64,000 bases of DNA from Rhinopithecus roxellana (GCF_007565055.1 NC_044566.1:93836297-93900296); one strand, 5' to 3'; counted from the stretch's first letter, positions 1 through 12,170 are shown. Notes: a model not told the origin generated them from the letters alone. Program-made: numbers and translations.

Positions 1-17
1 AGCTAAAAAAAGAATGT

Positions 18-310
18 GGCTGGGCGCGGTGGCTCACACGGTGGCTCAAGCACTCTGGGAGGCCAAGGAGGATGGATCACCTGAGGTCAGGAGTTTGAGA
101 CCAGCCTGGCCAACATGGCGAAACCCCATCTCTACTAAAAACTACAAAAATTAGCTGGGCATGGTGGCACGCACCTGTAGTCCCAGCTACTTGGGAGGCT
201 AAGGCAGGAGAATCACTTGAACCCAGGAGGTGGAGGTTGTGGTCAGCCGAGGTCACACCAATGCACTCCAGCCTGGGTGACAGAGCGAGACTCTGTCTCA
301 AAAAAAAAAG
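18..310 (+). mobile_element. Alu
   Basis: Starts GGCTGGGCGCGGTGGCTCAC and ends in an A tail. CGGTGGCTCA is repeated near the start in place of the usual GCCTGTAATC. Confidence 0.95.
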
Positions 311-515
311 TAAAATAAATTTTAAAGAAAGAATATAAAATTGATTATATTTCAAGAACATAATAAAAATGTAGGCATAGATTAGGCTTTTTACATATAA
401 AATCAATTTTACTATATCTAAAAGTTTAAAATATTCTTTTACTGACTTTCACATATAACACTTTAAATCACATTCAAGTTGTTCTAAATTAAGTCAATCT
501 TTAAGTGCTACTTAC

Positions 516-625
516 AATCCAGAAGGCAAATTACTAGCTGCAGTGATGCCCAAGAAATACTGCATAGCTTCGACGAGGAGAAAGTCAAATAAGGCTGACA
601 AAACCCAGGAACCCAGCAAAAAGGA
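516..625 (-). CDS. UBAC2: UBAC2 coding exon 4 (residues ~94-130)
   Basis: Read on the minus strand this exon encodes 36 codons plus two bases, beginning SFLLGSWVLS and ending NLPSG. An AG acceptor precedes it (CTTGTAG at 626-632) and a GTAAG donor follows (511-515). It matches the human UBAC2 protein as I remember it, with two likely conservative differences (V in VEAMQY, L in YFLGI). It is strongly hydrophobic and should form a membrane segment of the rhomboid-like domain. UBAC2 is an ER multi-pass protein with a C-terminal UBA domain that works with the ERAD factor FAF2/UBXD8 (family knowledge). The UBA domain lies beyond the left edge of the window. Intron 3, between this exon and exon 3, is only 529 bp. 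The exon leaves phase 2, so residue 130 is completed outside the window. Confidence 0.95.
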
Positions 626-1154
626 CTACAAGATAAAACAGCAGAAAAATTATAGAGATGAGTCTCCTAAAAATAAACTAACATTTATTCAACTAGAATC
701 AGCTCAGAGGTATGTATTTGTATGTATGTGTGTGTGTATATATATATTCAAAAGTAATTGTTTTTATTAAAATAGACTTTCGAAAATCGGCAGAGTAAAC
801 CCATATTGCTCAAATGTATTAACATCCATAATTTTTAAGTAGGTTGAAGATATATTTTTAACAAGTAAAACACAAACCACTAAGCAAAATAAATTATAAT
901 TTTATTAAAGTCAAAGTATTAAAATTTGTATTAGCTGTTCACAACTAATACTATATATTATCATTATCACTATTATTATTATGCTATTCTAAAATTTTCT
1001 TTGGTTAATGCCCATATGCCTCAAATCAGATACAGAATAGTATAATTTTAAAAAAACTGTAAATAATAACACCAAGTTTAACAAAGTAAAATCCATTTAA
1101 ACAAAATTTTTTTCTATAGCCTAAGTGGCAAAGACAAAAGACATAAAAACTTAC

Positions 1155-1274
1155 TGCAAATTTTCTGCTTCCATATCTTCTTTCAAATATCCTAAAATTA
1201 TAAATAAGCAGACTACTGCAGAAAGTATCTTTCAAATCAAGGCAAATTATTCTTCCACATATCAACCTCCAAAT
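1155..1274 (-). CDS. UBAC2: UBAC2 coding exon 3 (residues 54-93)
   Basis: Exactly 40 codons in phase 0/0, reading IWRLICGRII through ERRYGSRKFA on the minus strand. The acceptor is TAG at 1275-1277 and the donor GTAAGT at 1149-1154. It matches UBAC2 without any gap. The segment contains the first loop and the next hydrophobic stretch (TFCSSLLIYNF) of the rhomboid-like ER membrane domain, followed by a basic cluster (FERRYGSRK). Simple ATG-based ORF prediction would place a start at the Leu codon of this exon. The true reading continues upstream across the acceptor, so this is an internal exon and not a start. Confidence 0.97.
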
Positions 1275-1279
1275 CTAGA

Positions 1280-1995
1280 TGGGGATTTAAAAAAGAACAA
1301 CAAACAAGAGTAAAATTTGTTCGGATCTCTTCCTTAGCAAATTTGTTATGTTTATACTGTCTATTTTTAATAGTCTAAACAAAATCATAATGCACACACA
1401 AAAGGAACATTATACATGTATGTTCTCTGAGCTCAAGTCTCTCACAGTAAAAATTCCTTCCAACAGTGGCACGAAAGGTACTTGAATTTTTTTGTGCTTA
1501 TAAGAAAACATATTCTCATTAAGATAACAGAAAACTGCCTATAAGAAATTTTAGGATTGTGTTTAGTAAGATTTTAAAAAGTATATACATAAGCTAGAAT
1601 GAAAGGCTAACAAATGTTCATTATTATGCTACTGAATAAGACAAAGGTGTAACTGAAAAACAACTTAGGTATAAACTCAAAAATATACATTTCTGAGCTT
1701 AATTTTAATCATCAACCTACTTCAGAGCAACTATGCAAAGTAATTTACGGCAACTGTTGCTAAATATGACTAGGTTTGAAATATTAGTTTATTTAAATCA
1801 CTGTTTCACCCAACTTCCGGTTGCGTAAAAACATATAAGGGGACACACACACACAAAAAAAAGAGCTACTCAAAAGCCTATTTTTGAGTCTGCTTAAACA
1901 TTTTTCAGATTTTTAAAGATAATCCCAATGACATTTGAAAACATCCTAATCTTATTTCCCCTTCACAATGACCTTATGAGATAGGTAAAACAAAT
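1280..1995. other. UBAC2 intron 2, unique AT-rich sequence
   Basis: AT-rich intronic DNA. No repeat family or ORF could be recognised. Confidence 0.6.
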
Positions 1996-1999
1996 ATTA

Positions 2000-2480
2000 A
2001 TGACAATTTTTCTTTGTATTTTTATTGTGGTAAAACAGATACAAAAGTTGTAATTTTAACTACTGAGTATACAATTCGGTGGTATTAAGCAAATTCACAA
2101 TATTGTACAATCATCACCACTATCTATTTCCAGAACTCTTCATCATCCTAGACAGAAACGCCATGCTAATTTCCTGTTCCCTCTCCCCACAGCCACAGGA
2201 AACACCATTCTACTTAATGTCTCTATGAATTTGCTTATACTTGATACCTCATGTAAGTAAGGTCACATATTTGTCCTTTTGCATTTGCTCATTTCACTTT
2301 GCATAGTATTTTCAAGGTTCATAGTAAAGCATGTATCAATCTCATTCTCATTTATAGTTGAATAATATTCTATGGTATGTATACACCACATTTTGTTTAT
2401 CCATTTATCTGTTAATAGGCATTTGGGTTTCTACCTTTTTGCTATTGTGAATAATGCTGCTGCGAACATTGGTAATATTA
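2000..2480 (-). mobile_element. L1M 3'-end fragment (antisense)
   Basis: The plus strand begins TTATTGTGGTAAAACAGATA and continues GGTGGTATTAAG and CACAATATTGTACAATCATC. This is the inverse complement of the mammal-wide L1M 3'UTR. It continues to TGAATAATGCTGCTGCGAAC. The Alu at 2486 abuts it. Confidence 0.75.
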
Positions 2481-2485
2481 ACTCT

Positions 2486-2785
2486 TTTCTTTTTTTTTTG
2501 AGACAGGGTCTCACTCTGTTGCCCAGGCTGTAGTGCACTGACGTGATCACATCTCACTGCAGGCTCAACCCTCTGGACTGATTCAATACTCGCACCTCAG
2601 CCTCCTGAATAGCTGGGACTACAGGTGTGCACCACCACACCCATCTAATTTTTGTATTTTTTGTAGAGATGGTGCTTTGCCATGTTGCCCAGGCTGGTCT
2701 TGAACTCCTGGGCTCAAGCAATCCATTCGCAAGCCTTGGCCTCCCAAGGTGCTGAGATTACAGGTCTGAACCACCACATCCAGCC
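2486..2785 (-). mobile_element. Alu, old
   Basis: T run, then GAGACAGGGTCTCACTCTGT. Ends CCACCACATCCAGCC. Confidence 0.93.
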
Positions 2786-5241
2786 AACTGTCTTAAGGAA
2801 AAAGAGGCACAGAGAAACTATCTGTCTAAAGTCACACAATCTGTGCTCTTGCCAACAGAAATAAGAATACAAATGAGAAGTCTGACCATATCAACTGTCA
2901 AAACATTTCACATATGTCCCTACTCCAAGCAAGACACCAGGCAGAGTCTTTGTCGTGACTGTACTGGCCACCAGAGTTCATTTCACCTGCCAGCCCAGCT
3001 GACCTGGGGATGGCTGCCTACAAGGCTGTGCTGAGGCCATAGCTGGGCTCAAGGAGAAACAGTACCAGAGTCACACTGAAACTTTAGGCAGCATACACCT
3101 CTATCAATATGATCAATGAGGCAGTACACATGAGAGCACAAAGTACTTTACCAATGGCAGATGATGATGACTGTCATCTCCGCAGCAAACACCAGATTCA
3201 AAAACCATAAGAGGCAGCTCCAAGTCCTCTATCCCCACATTTAATATTACAATGAAAATACTCTACTCAGGCATAAGCTCTGAGAGCCACTAAGAACATC
3301 TGGGGATTAAGGAAATTGAAACTTTGTAATTAGTAAGATATAACAAACTGCATTTCCAGAACCCCATTTTTCTTCAGTTAATGAAAATAAAGCTGCTAGC
3401 TACAGTTTTAAATAATTTATGTGTTGCAATGATGCTCAAGGACACAAAACTATGAGAGCTGGTATAAGAATGAACCACTGCATATTATTATACAGGTGAA
3501 TGTCCCCTAAAGACTGGTAACTGGCTACAGGCTTGCACTCAGCAAAGCACTGCTTCTGCAACTCAACCTAAAGAAACCTGATTGTACCTCTGCATTAATT
3601 GCCAAAATCTGGAGGTTCAGAACTTACAAAATAAAGCCCTTCATTATCTGAGACCTCCTGGACTTCTCCAATCTAATTCTGGGTTTGCCTCAAAACCTGG
3701 GTTTGCCTCAAAGCATGCTTCCTATACCACACTCCTAAAGGTCTGAAATTCATGTTACTTCCTGAAGTAAAATGCCCTTCCTTCTCTTCATTGCTAACGA
3801 ACAGTCATCCCTTCTTTCAGACCAAACTGAAAGCTCACATCCCTAAGACTCTCTGGAGGTATTCCCCCAATACTGGTGCCTACTTCCTTTATCACCCCCC
3901 AAGGATGTCATGTACACCTGTGACCTACAGAATCACGTTCTTACATGTATGTGCGTGTTTAGATTTCCCAAGGCAGAACTGAAACTCCCGTATCTCTCAT
4001 GAATATACACTGACAGCCTCTTAGGTGTTTTAACAGTGTTAATGTGGAAGTGGGTATTTCCATTCCTGGACAGAAGGGTGGTCGGTCCTCTTCCATCCAA
4101 GCAGGTCACCACCTTTAAAGCACAGATGTCCACAGAGTGAGTTTAGCCAAACGAACCAAATTAACTCCAGAAATTAGGAAGGTATCAACCCAAGGCCCGG
4201 GGGCCCTTACATTAGTGGTCTTCAAAGCCACCCATACACTAGAATCCCCGGGGGGTTGTTTTTAAATGTACAGCAATGACCAGGTACCACCACCAGACTC
4301 TGTGACTCAGTTGTTCTGGGGTGAGATAGTAGGTTTATGTAAATCTAGGTATAAATTATACCTTCACATAAGTATAGATATGCAGACAGAGCTCTAAAGT
4401 TTTTCCAGGTGATTCTAATGTGTGTCCAGGGTTGAGAACAACTGCATTATAGCAACTGAAATAATACAGAAGCTATACTACCTTCTGACAAATGAGTAAT
4501 ACGGATAAATAACTGAAAGACCTGCACAGGAAGTTGGTGAAGCCAATCTGAGCAATGGTATTAATTACATGACTATGAAGAAAAGGTGTCAGTGTTCAAG
4601 AAATGGATTATTATGCTTTAAATGGGCTGGCCAAGTGTTTAGCAAAGAAAGGGTGGCAGTCATATACCAGAATGTGCACTAACACTCCAATTCACAGACA
4701 AGAAGCCAGCACCAGCGTTTTCAACAAGATCAGTCCAGAAACCTTGAAAAGCACTTCCGCTCTTTCCCACAGCAGAAACTCAAGAGAAATCTCTTACTTC
4801 ATTTAACCACCACCGTAAAAGTTATCATAAATTCACAATCTGATACAGCTGACAGAGCCTAGCTCCTCTCATCAAACATTCAAATTGAGACAAGGTTTTG
4901 GCAAAGCTAAGTATGCATACTGGGCATTAAAAAAAAGATTTAACATTGTTTTTAATTCCCTTGAAGTTATAAGTTGCACTTCTCTAAATAAAAAGTGAAA
5001 CTGAAAATAAATGTACCTAATAAAAGGAAATACTGCCATTGCTTCATTATTATCTGCTTTGCTGAAAAATCAATAAATACAACTAGAAAAGTTACTTAAT
5101 GAAATATTAATAATAAATATTTCTTACAAATTGGGGGCTTTGAGAAACTAATAGCAGGAAGAAAAGCAAATCTAAGAAGAAAAAACAAATCTAGAAAAAA
5201 AAAAACTGTCCTCTCTCCTCCAAGGGGCCAAAGAGGCAGAG
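2786..5241. other. UBAC2 intron 2, mostly unique
   Basis: No repeat recognised with confidence. A small direct repeat CTGGGTTTGCCTCAAA occurs twice 18 bp apart near 3680-3715. Short ORFs here (e.g. 3752-3982) have no recognisable product. Confidence 0.55.
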
Positions 5242-5246
5242 CTCAC

Positions 5247-5374
5247 CTGGAAGTCGTTCTTGACTGCGTGGAGGTCATACACAAACAGCTTCTGGCAGTG
5301 AGGCAGGAGGAGGGCTAGCAGGAGGGAGAGGGCACTGGGGACCAGCAGAAGGCTCTTCGACAGAGGCGCCTTGT
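5247..5374 (-). CDS. UBAC2: UBAC2 coding exon 2 (residues 11-53)
   Basis: On the minus strand this 128-nt exon completes the Tyr codon split with exon 1, then reads KAPLSKSLLL and ends VKNDFQ. The acceptor is CAG (5375-5377) and the donor GTGAG (5242-5246). Residues about 18-37 (LLLVPSALSLLLALLLPHC) are a clear hydrophobic segment, the first transmembrane helix or signal-anchor of this ER-resident rhomboid-like pseudoprotease. With exon 1 it totals 159 nt (53 codons), so exon 3 starts in phase 0. It is separated from exon 1 by about 38.9 kb and from exon 3 by 3,972 bp. Confidence 0.97.
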
Positions 5375-5846
5375 CTGGAGGGAAAAAGGAAACCACTTTC
5401 AGAATGATTGTTCCTAAGATTTAAAAAACCACATGGGTGAAAAGCGGGAGAATTCACTTCTTTTAAATCAGAATGAAGACAAAGTTCAGAAACTCTGAAA
5501 TCTGGTTCTAACATCCACTTTCAAAACATCAACCTCGGGAAGTAAGTGATCAAAAGACACTGGAAACAAGCAGAATGCCCTAGCACGGCTTCATTGGCAG
5601 TTGGCTCTTAAATGAGACCAAGTTTACAGCCAGAACTTCCATAGAACACCTTTGAGAAAATGGCTACCCAAGTGTAAAGAAATAGAGAAGTATGTTTTCT
5701 ATCAAATCAGCCAGTTAGCTCCTGAGCATGCACAAAATTCATACATATGTAAAAATACATTTTTAATTTTATTTTTTAATTGATACCTATTAGGGAACAC
5801 ATTTTGGGAGTACATGTGATAATTTGATACATTCATACAATCATAT

Positions 5847-6135
5847 TGAGAGAGAGTCTCATTTTGTCACCCAAGCTGGAGTGCAGTGGCGCAATCTTGG
5901 CTTACTGCAACCTCCACCTCCCAGGTTCACCGCGATTCTCCTGCCTCAGCCTCCTGCATAGCTGGGATTACATGCACATGCCACCACGCCTGGCTAATTT
6001 TTGTATTCTTAGTAGAGACCATGTTTCGCTATGTTGGCCAAGCTGGTCTGGAACTCCTGGGCTCAAGCGACCCTCCTGTCTCAGCCTCCCAACGTGCTGG
6101 GAATACAGGCATGGACCACAGCAACCAGCCCGGCT
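5847..6135 (-). mobile_element. Alu inserted in antisense L1
   Basis: GAGAGAGTCTCATTTTGTCA to CAGCAACCAGCCCGGC. The T tail is very short. Confidence 0.92.
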
Positions 6136-6514
6136 AATTATCTTAAATATCTCTCTTTTCTTTGGCTGAATTATTCTCTTCTAGCTATTTTGAAACATAC
6201 GATAGATTAGTGTCAACTACAGACACCCTCCTGATCTACTGAACACCAAGTCTTATTTCTTCTAAGTGTGTATTTGTACCCATTAATCAACCTCTTTTTA
6301 TCCCCCTCTCCCTCCTACCCTTCCCAGCCTCTGATAACCACCAACCTACTCTCTATCTTCATGAGATCCACTATTTTAGCTTCCATATGTAAGTGAGAAC
6401 ATGCAATCTTTGTCTTTTTGTTCTTAGCTTATTTCACTTACATGTCTTCCAGTTCCATCCATGCTGCTGCAAATGACAGGATTTCATTCTTTTTATGGCT
6501 GAATAATATTTCAC

Positions 6515-6562
6515 TGTGTGTGTATGTGTATATATATTATATATACATATATATACACATAC
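6515..6562. repeat. TG/TA-rich simple repeat in L1
   Basis: GTGTGTGTATGTGTATATAT, then imperfect TA/CA steps. Confidence 0.8.
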
Positions 6563-6618
6563 ATAAAATTTTCTTTATCCATTATCCATATTTTTCTATT
6601 CATCGGAAACTTAAGAGG

Positions 6619-6680
6619 GAACTAGTCAATAAAGATGAAAGTATACAACAAAGAGGGCCAGGCGTGGTGGCGCACATCTG
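6619..6680 (+). other. Foreign 62-bp patch inside the L1, matching 11832-11892
   Basis: GAACTAGTCAATAAA, then AAGTATACAACAAAGAGGG and the first ~30 bp of an Alu interrupt L1 sequence that otherwise would read CATTGATGGACACTT. The same unique flank plus Alu start occurs at 11832-11892, where it is the genuine target of an Alu insertion. Confidence 0.75.
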
Positions 6681-6969
6681 CACTGATGGACACTTCAGCT
6701 GATTCCATATTTGGCCATCGTGAATAGTGCTGCAATAAGCATGGAAGTGCAGATATCTCTTTGATATACTGATTTCCTTTCTTTTGAATATATATCCAGT
6801 AGTGGAGCATATGATAGTTTATTTTATTTTATTTTTGAAGAACCTCCATACTGTTTTCCATCATGACTGTACTAATTTACATTCCCACCAACAGTATACC
6901 AGGGTTCCCCTTTCTCCACATCCTGGCCAGCCTCTGTTTTGTTTGGTTGTTGTTTTTGTTTTTGTTTTT

Positions 6970-7304
6970 GTTTTTTTGAGACGGAGTCTCACTCTGTCGC
7001 CCAGGCTGGATGTTGTTGTTTTTGAGACAGAGTTTTGCTCTTTCGCCCAGGCTGGAGTGAAGTGGTGCAATCTTGGCTCACTGCAACCTCGGCCCTACAG
7101 GTTCGAGCGATTCTCCTGCCTCAGCCTCCTGAACACCTGGGATTATAGGCACCCGCCACCATGCCCAGCTAATTTTTGTATTTTTAGTAGAGACCGGGGT
7201 TTCACCATGTTGGCCAGGCTGGTCTTGAACTCCTGACCTCAGGTGATCCACCTGCCTTGGCCTCCCAAAGTACTAGGATTACAGGCATGGGCCACCGTGC
7301 CCAG
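6970..7304 (-). mobile_element. Two stacked Alus: a 5' stub and a full copy
   Basis: A stub (GAGACGGAGTCTCACTCTGT, 6975-7010) stops after CAGGCTGGA. A complete Alu starts at about 7011 with TGTTGTTGTTTTTGAGACAG and ends CCACCGTGCCCAGC. Confidence 0.9.
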
Positions 7305-7898
7305 CAGCCAGCCTCTGTTATTCCTGTCTTTTTGATAAAAGCCATTCTAACTTGGGTGAAATATCTCATTGTGGTTTTGATTTGCATTTCTCTGATGATC
7401 AATGATGTTGAGCACATTTTCATATGCCTGTTGGCCATTTGTATGTCTTCTTTTGAGAAATGTCTATTCAGATCTTTCGCCCACTTTTAAATTGGATTAT
7501 TTGGGTTTTTGCTATTGAGTTGTTTGAGCTCCTTACAAATTCTGGTGACTAATCCCTTGTCAGATGGATTAATCTGCAAGTATTGCAAGTATTTTCTCCC
7601 ATTCTGTGGGTTATCTCTTTGTTAACTGTTTCTTTTGCTGTGCAACAGGAGCTTTTTAGTTTGACATAATCCCATTTGTCTATTTTTCCTTTGGCTGTCT
7701 GTGCTTTTGAGGTCTTACATAAAAAAAAAATCTTTGCCCAGACCAATGTCCTGGAGCATTTCTCCAACATTTTCTGCTAGTAGTTTCATAGTTTCAGGTC
7801 TTAGACTTAAGTCTTTAATCCATTTAGATTTGATTTTTATATATAGTAAGAAATATGGGTCTTTCATTTTTCTGCATATGGTTAACCATTTACCAGCA

Positions 7899-8187
7899 CA
7901 ATTTTTTTTGAGACAGGGTCTCACTCTCTTGCCCAGGCTGGAGTCCAGTGGCATGATCACAGTTCACTGCAGTCTTCAACTCCTGGGCTCAAGTGATCCT
8001 CCCACCTCAGCCTCCCTAGCAGCTGGGACTACAGGCACAAGCCACCACACTTGGCTAATTTTTTTTTGGAGAGATAGAGTCTTGCCATGTTGCCCAGGCT
8101 GGTCTCAAACTCCTAGCCTCAAGTGATCCTCTCGCCTCAGCTTCCCAAAGGGTTAGAATGATAGGCATGAGCCACAGCACCTGGCCC
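7899..8187 (-). mobile_element. Alu inserted in antisense L1
   Basis: GAGACAGGGTCTCACTCTCT to GCCACAGCACCTGGCC. The L1 sequence ACCAGCACAATTTT resumes as CCAGAACAATTTT after it. Confidence 0.92.
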
Positions 8188-9234
8188 CAGAACAATTTTT
8201 TTTGAAGGGACTGTTCTTTCTCCATTGTATGTTCTTGGCATCTTTTTTGGCTGCAAATGCATGGATATATATATCTGGATCTTCTAATCTGCTCCACTGG
8301 TCTATGCATCTGTTTTGATGTGAGTATCCTGCTGATTGGGTTACTCTGTAGTATATTCTGAAGTCAGGTAATGTGATACTTCACCTTGTTCTTTTTGCTC
8401 AGGATTGCTTTGGCTACTCAGAGTCTTTTGTGGTTCCATATAAATTTTACGAATTTTTTTTGTTTGTTTGTTTGTATTTCTGTGAAGAATGTCGTTGATA
8501 TTTTAAGAGGATTGCATTGAATCTGTAAATTGCTTTGGGTAGTATTGCCACTTTAACAATACTAATTCTTCCAAACCATAAGCATGGAATACCCTTTCAT
8601 TCTTTTGTGTCCTCTTCAAGTTCTTTCATCAGTGTTTGATAGTTTTCCTCGTACATATATTACACTTCGGTTAATTGATTCCTAGGTGTTTTGTTTTTAA
8701 AAAATTAAATGAGGCTAAAAGTGTTAACACCGCTGACTGCAGTGGCCTCCTGAAATTTTCCACCATGAGTACAATTGGAGCCCAGATCATTTTCCAGGAG
8801 AAGCTTGTGTGACCTCTGCCTTGTACCAAAAGCAGTCACGTCCCTCTTCCTCCTTGATCTAGTCATTTACATATTAAGTATGACAGAATTATACTACTAA
8901 GGGTATTTTAGAAACTATAAATGTCTTCTCTCTTCCCTCTGATATGAGAGAAAAAAAGAAGCAAATTATGTTTTCTTCTAGCTTACTTTTTTTTCCAATA
9001 GAACAAAATATCAGCTTTTACCTACTCAGGAACATTTCCTCCAAGCATGTCATTTAATCAAAATGTACACTATTGTGAGACATCTAAGTAGCTCTTCTCT
9101 CCCTCTGGTCTTCCTTGGTTCCACCTTTGTATTTTCATGCCTTCCTCTCTCACAGACCCTGAAAACAAGCCCCTTGTTTTCAACAAGCTACTTGCTGAGC
9201 TAATCCATGGGACAGAACAAGAGCTATGAGAAGG

Positions 9235-9440
9235 GAAAGGACCTGGGGCCCAGAAGACTTGGTCTGGAACCCTCATTTTCACACTTACTGATGCTTGCCA
9301 TTGGACACAGTATCTGACCTCTCTGAGCTTCAGTCACCTCATCTGACCTAATTCTCAGGGTTACGATAAGAAAGAAGTGAGGTAATACATGTAGAAATGG
9401 CTAGCACAGTGTCCGGCCCATGATGGGGGCTCAGAAAAAG
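9235..9440 (+). mobile_element. MIR SINE
   Basis: GACCTCTCTGAGCTTCAGTC, AATTCTCAGGGTTACGATAA and GCTAGCACAGTGTCCGGCCC follow the MIR core order. Confidence 0.7.
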
Positions 9441-9576
9441 GAAGTGAATCTCAATCTAGGAAAATCACTGAAATAACATGTTTTCCTTGGAAATAATTAA
9501 TTACTTTATATAATAACCCTGTACCTCCCTTTGTATGGGAGCCCTGTTTTCACTCTTATTAAATCTTGCAACTGAA

Positions 9577-9578
<2 letters not shown>

Positions 9579-9612
<34 letters not shown>
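9579..9612. repeat. (AAT)n microsatellite
   Basis: About eleven AAT units. Confidence 0.95.
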
Positions 9613-9613
<1 letters not shown>

Positions 9614-10173
9614 TAACCCTGTAATATTTATAGTATCAAAAGACTAGTCTTGAGAATTCAAGTGGTACCAGCAGATTTGGTTACAAAAACATGACTGAGA
9701 TTTCCATCAAATAATGAAACACTAAAGCTTCATAGGAACCAAAAACATTGCCTTTTTTTTCTCTTAATATAGTTGTTTTCTCCCATCCTTTTACTGTGAA
9801 AAAGTTTACATTTAAGACTTACGCTGGGGCTTACATAATAATAATTTTGATAATTGTGTCATTACTTTTCTATTTCTTAGCTGGCCTTCTGTCTTCGTTC
9901 TCCTTGTATCTCGGTATCACCCTACACTCATGGATTTTTACTTAATCAATGTGTTACAATCAGTTGCATTCTTTTTCCAATGTTCAAACTGTCCAGGTGG
10001 AAGCCCTTTGACCAGCTCCTGTGGTCTTTCAACCATAGCCCTCAATGCCTGCTCTGTCTGCCCCAGCTATCCTTGCTTTAGGCTCACCTGTACCCGTCCT
10101 GCCCAAGACCTAGAATTTCTCTAAGAATCCCTGTTAGGGAATGTTGGGAAACGGCCTTTAGAAACCAAATCTG

Positions 10174-10487
10174 AGGCTGGGCACAGTGGCTCATGCCTGT
10201 AATCCCAGCACTTTAGGAGACCAAGGCAAGCAGATCATGAGGTCAGGAGTTTGAGACCAGCCTGGCCAACATAGTGAAACCCTGTCTCTACTAAAAATAC
10301 AAAAATGAGCTGGGCATGGTGGTGCGTGCCTGTGATCCCAGCTACTTGGGAGGCTGAAGCAGGAGAATCGCGAGAACCCGGGCAATGGAGGTTGCAGTGA
10401 GCTGAGTTCGCGCCACTGTACTCCACCTTGGGCAACAGAGTAAGACTTTATCTCAAAAAAAAAAAAAAAGAAAAAGAAAAAAAGAAA
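10174..10487 (+). mobile_element. Alu with target duplication
   Basis: AACCAAATCTGAG before and AACCAAATCCGAG after (one change) bracket a full Alu with a mixed A/AG tail. Confidence 0.94.
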
Positions 10488-10648
10488 GAAACCAAATCCG
10501 AGCACTAGATGTACTCAGTGTCATTTTGGGTCCCAATGCTTCTAGCTCTTTCAGTAATCAGAGCTAGAAAATATATTTTTGAAATCATGATTCATAATGA
10601 TATTTCCAATTCAAATTTAACAATTTAACACTACAGTGCCATTTTTCT

Positions 10649-10802
10649 TTTCCTTTTTTGAGACAGGGTCTCCTTGTGTTGCCCAGGCTGGAGTGCAGTG
10701 GTGTGATCTCAGCTGACTGTAACCTCCATCTCCTAGGCTCAAGCAATCCTCCTGCCTCAGTCTCCCAAGTAGCTGTGATTACAGTGGCAAGGCACCACAA
10801 CC

Positions 10803-10836
<34 letters not shown>

Positions 10837-10957
10837 GTAGAGACAGGGTTTTACCACATGGCCCAGGCTGGTCTCGAACTCCTGAGCTCAAGCGATCTGC
10901 CCGCCTCGGCCTCCCAAAGTGCTGGGATTACAGCTGTGAGCCACCATGCCTGGCCTA
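10649..10957 (-). mobile_element. Alu with internal T run
   Basis: GAGACAGGGTCTCCTTGTGT to CCACCATGCCTGGCC. The middle A-rich linker is expanded to more than 25 T (10807-10836). Confidence 0.93.
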
Positions 10958-11828
10958 CAGCGCTTTTTCCTAAGCTCTTTGCATTTCTGTCTTTTCTCTC
11001 TTAATTATTAAGAGTTACCTGCTTGCTTTATCCTAGGTTATACATAAAATTTTAATATTACAATATCAGTATCATTACAAATAATAACCTATTCATTAAG
11101 CCCACTGGGCAAAGTTTAAAATATCTTTGAAGATTTTTTTTTCTTTTTTGGTCCTTAGAGTGTGTTTATGTGTATATATATCTCAACTAAGGATGGACAG
11201 GGTCTTGTGTTCAAAAGCTACTTGAAATAATTCTTTTCCCTAGTGGTTATAACACACAGATTTGTTTATTTCTGTTTACATTCAATATTAAAGTTTGCTT
11301 CTTTCTCCGTTAAAATTTTTGAGTATGTTAAATATTTACATTGTTCAAAAACCAAAACTATGAAAAACAAAGGTTTACTTTCACTTCAGTTATTTATCCC
11401 CTCTATCCCATACCCCCAACCCACTCCCATAGATACACACTTCTAATAACTTTTATCTTAACTCCCAATTTTTTTTTTAAAAAAACAAGTAACACACATT
11501 AACCTATATAAATACACATGTAGACATGGTACAAAAATACACACACTGGCAGTTCCTCATTTCTGCATAGCTCTAATAGGCACAGACTTCAGTTACCATG
11601 ATTTGGTAAAATAACGCCAGCTCTTCAGTACGTAGATCATTATGTCAATAAGATGTGCATTATGACGGGCAACCAATTATGTATGTCACTTCTTTCCAAG
11701 TCTGTCAGTCACTGGTCACTGGGCAGCTGTTATTCCATTCATGCACAGACAGTGAAGCATGTTGTTGTGTTGCCTCATCTTCCAATGATAAATTCATGTG
11801 ACGTTTTACAAAAATATATCATCAAAAG
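10958..11828. other. UBAC2 intron 1, AT-rich
   Basis: Possibly an old LINE remnant around 11240-11560 (TTCACTTCAGTTATTTATCC), but too decayed to assign. No gene seen. Confidence 0.4.
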
Positions 11829-11869
11829 AAGGAACTAGTCAATAAACATGAAAGTATACAACAAAGAGG

Positions 11870-12170
11870 GCCAAGCCTGGTTGCTCACATCTATAATCCT
11901 AGCACTTTGGGAGGCTGAGACGGATGGATCACTTAAGGTCAGGAGTTTGAGACCAGCCTGGTCAACATGGCGAAACCGTCTCTACTAAAAATATAAAAAG
12001 TAGCTGGGCATGGTGGCATGCCTGTAGTCCTAGCTACTTGGGAGGCTGAGGTGGGAGACTCACTTGAACCCAGGAGACAGAGACTGCAGTGAGCCAAGAT
12101 CATACCATTGTACCCCAGCCTGGATGACAGGGAGAAACTCCATCTCAAAAACAACAACAAAAAAAAGTAT
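11870..12170 (+). mobile_element. Alu with target duplication
   Basis: AGTATACAACAAAGA precedes the Alu and AGTATACAGCAAAGA follows its tail. This is therefore the original insertion site of the patch also seen at 6619-6680. Confidence 0.94.

Larger units (their letters stand above)
5755..8705 (-). mobile_element. L1 LINE (older L1PB/L1MA type), antisense, broken by Alus
   Basis: The plus strand shows the inverted L1 3' end (5755-5845, 6134-6612), then ORF2-region sequence (6681-6970, 7306-7903, 8188-8705). Landmarks are TGAATAGTGCTGCAATAA, TCTTTGCCCAGACCAATGTC and GTTCTTGGCATCTTTTTTGG. Alus at 5847, 6975/7011 and 7904 interrupt it. No intact ORF2 remains. The 5' end is truncated near 8705. 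Confidence 0.85.
8706..10158. other. UBAC2 intron 1, unique stretch with one MIR
   Basis: Apart from the MIR (9235-9440) and the AAT repeat, nothing recognisable. AT-rich and likely intronic background. Confidence 0.5.

Noticed and set aside
543..770. 75-codon plus-strand frame rich in Lys
   Set aside because: It is the reverse complement of UBAC2 exon 4 and its flank. The minus-strand reading matches UBAC2.
1125..1313. 62-codon plus-strand frame
   Set aside because: It is the antisense shadow of UBAC2 exon 3, which has matching splice sites and protein identity.
5755..8705. Active L1 ORF2
   Set aside because: The element is antisense, 5'-truncated, split by several Alus and has no long ORF2 frame.
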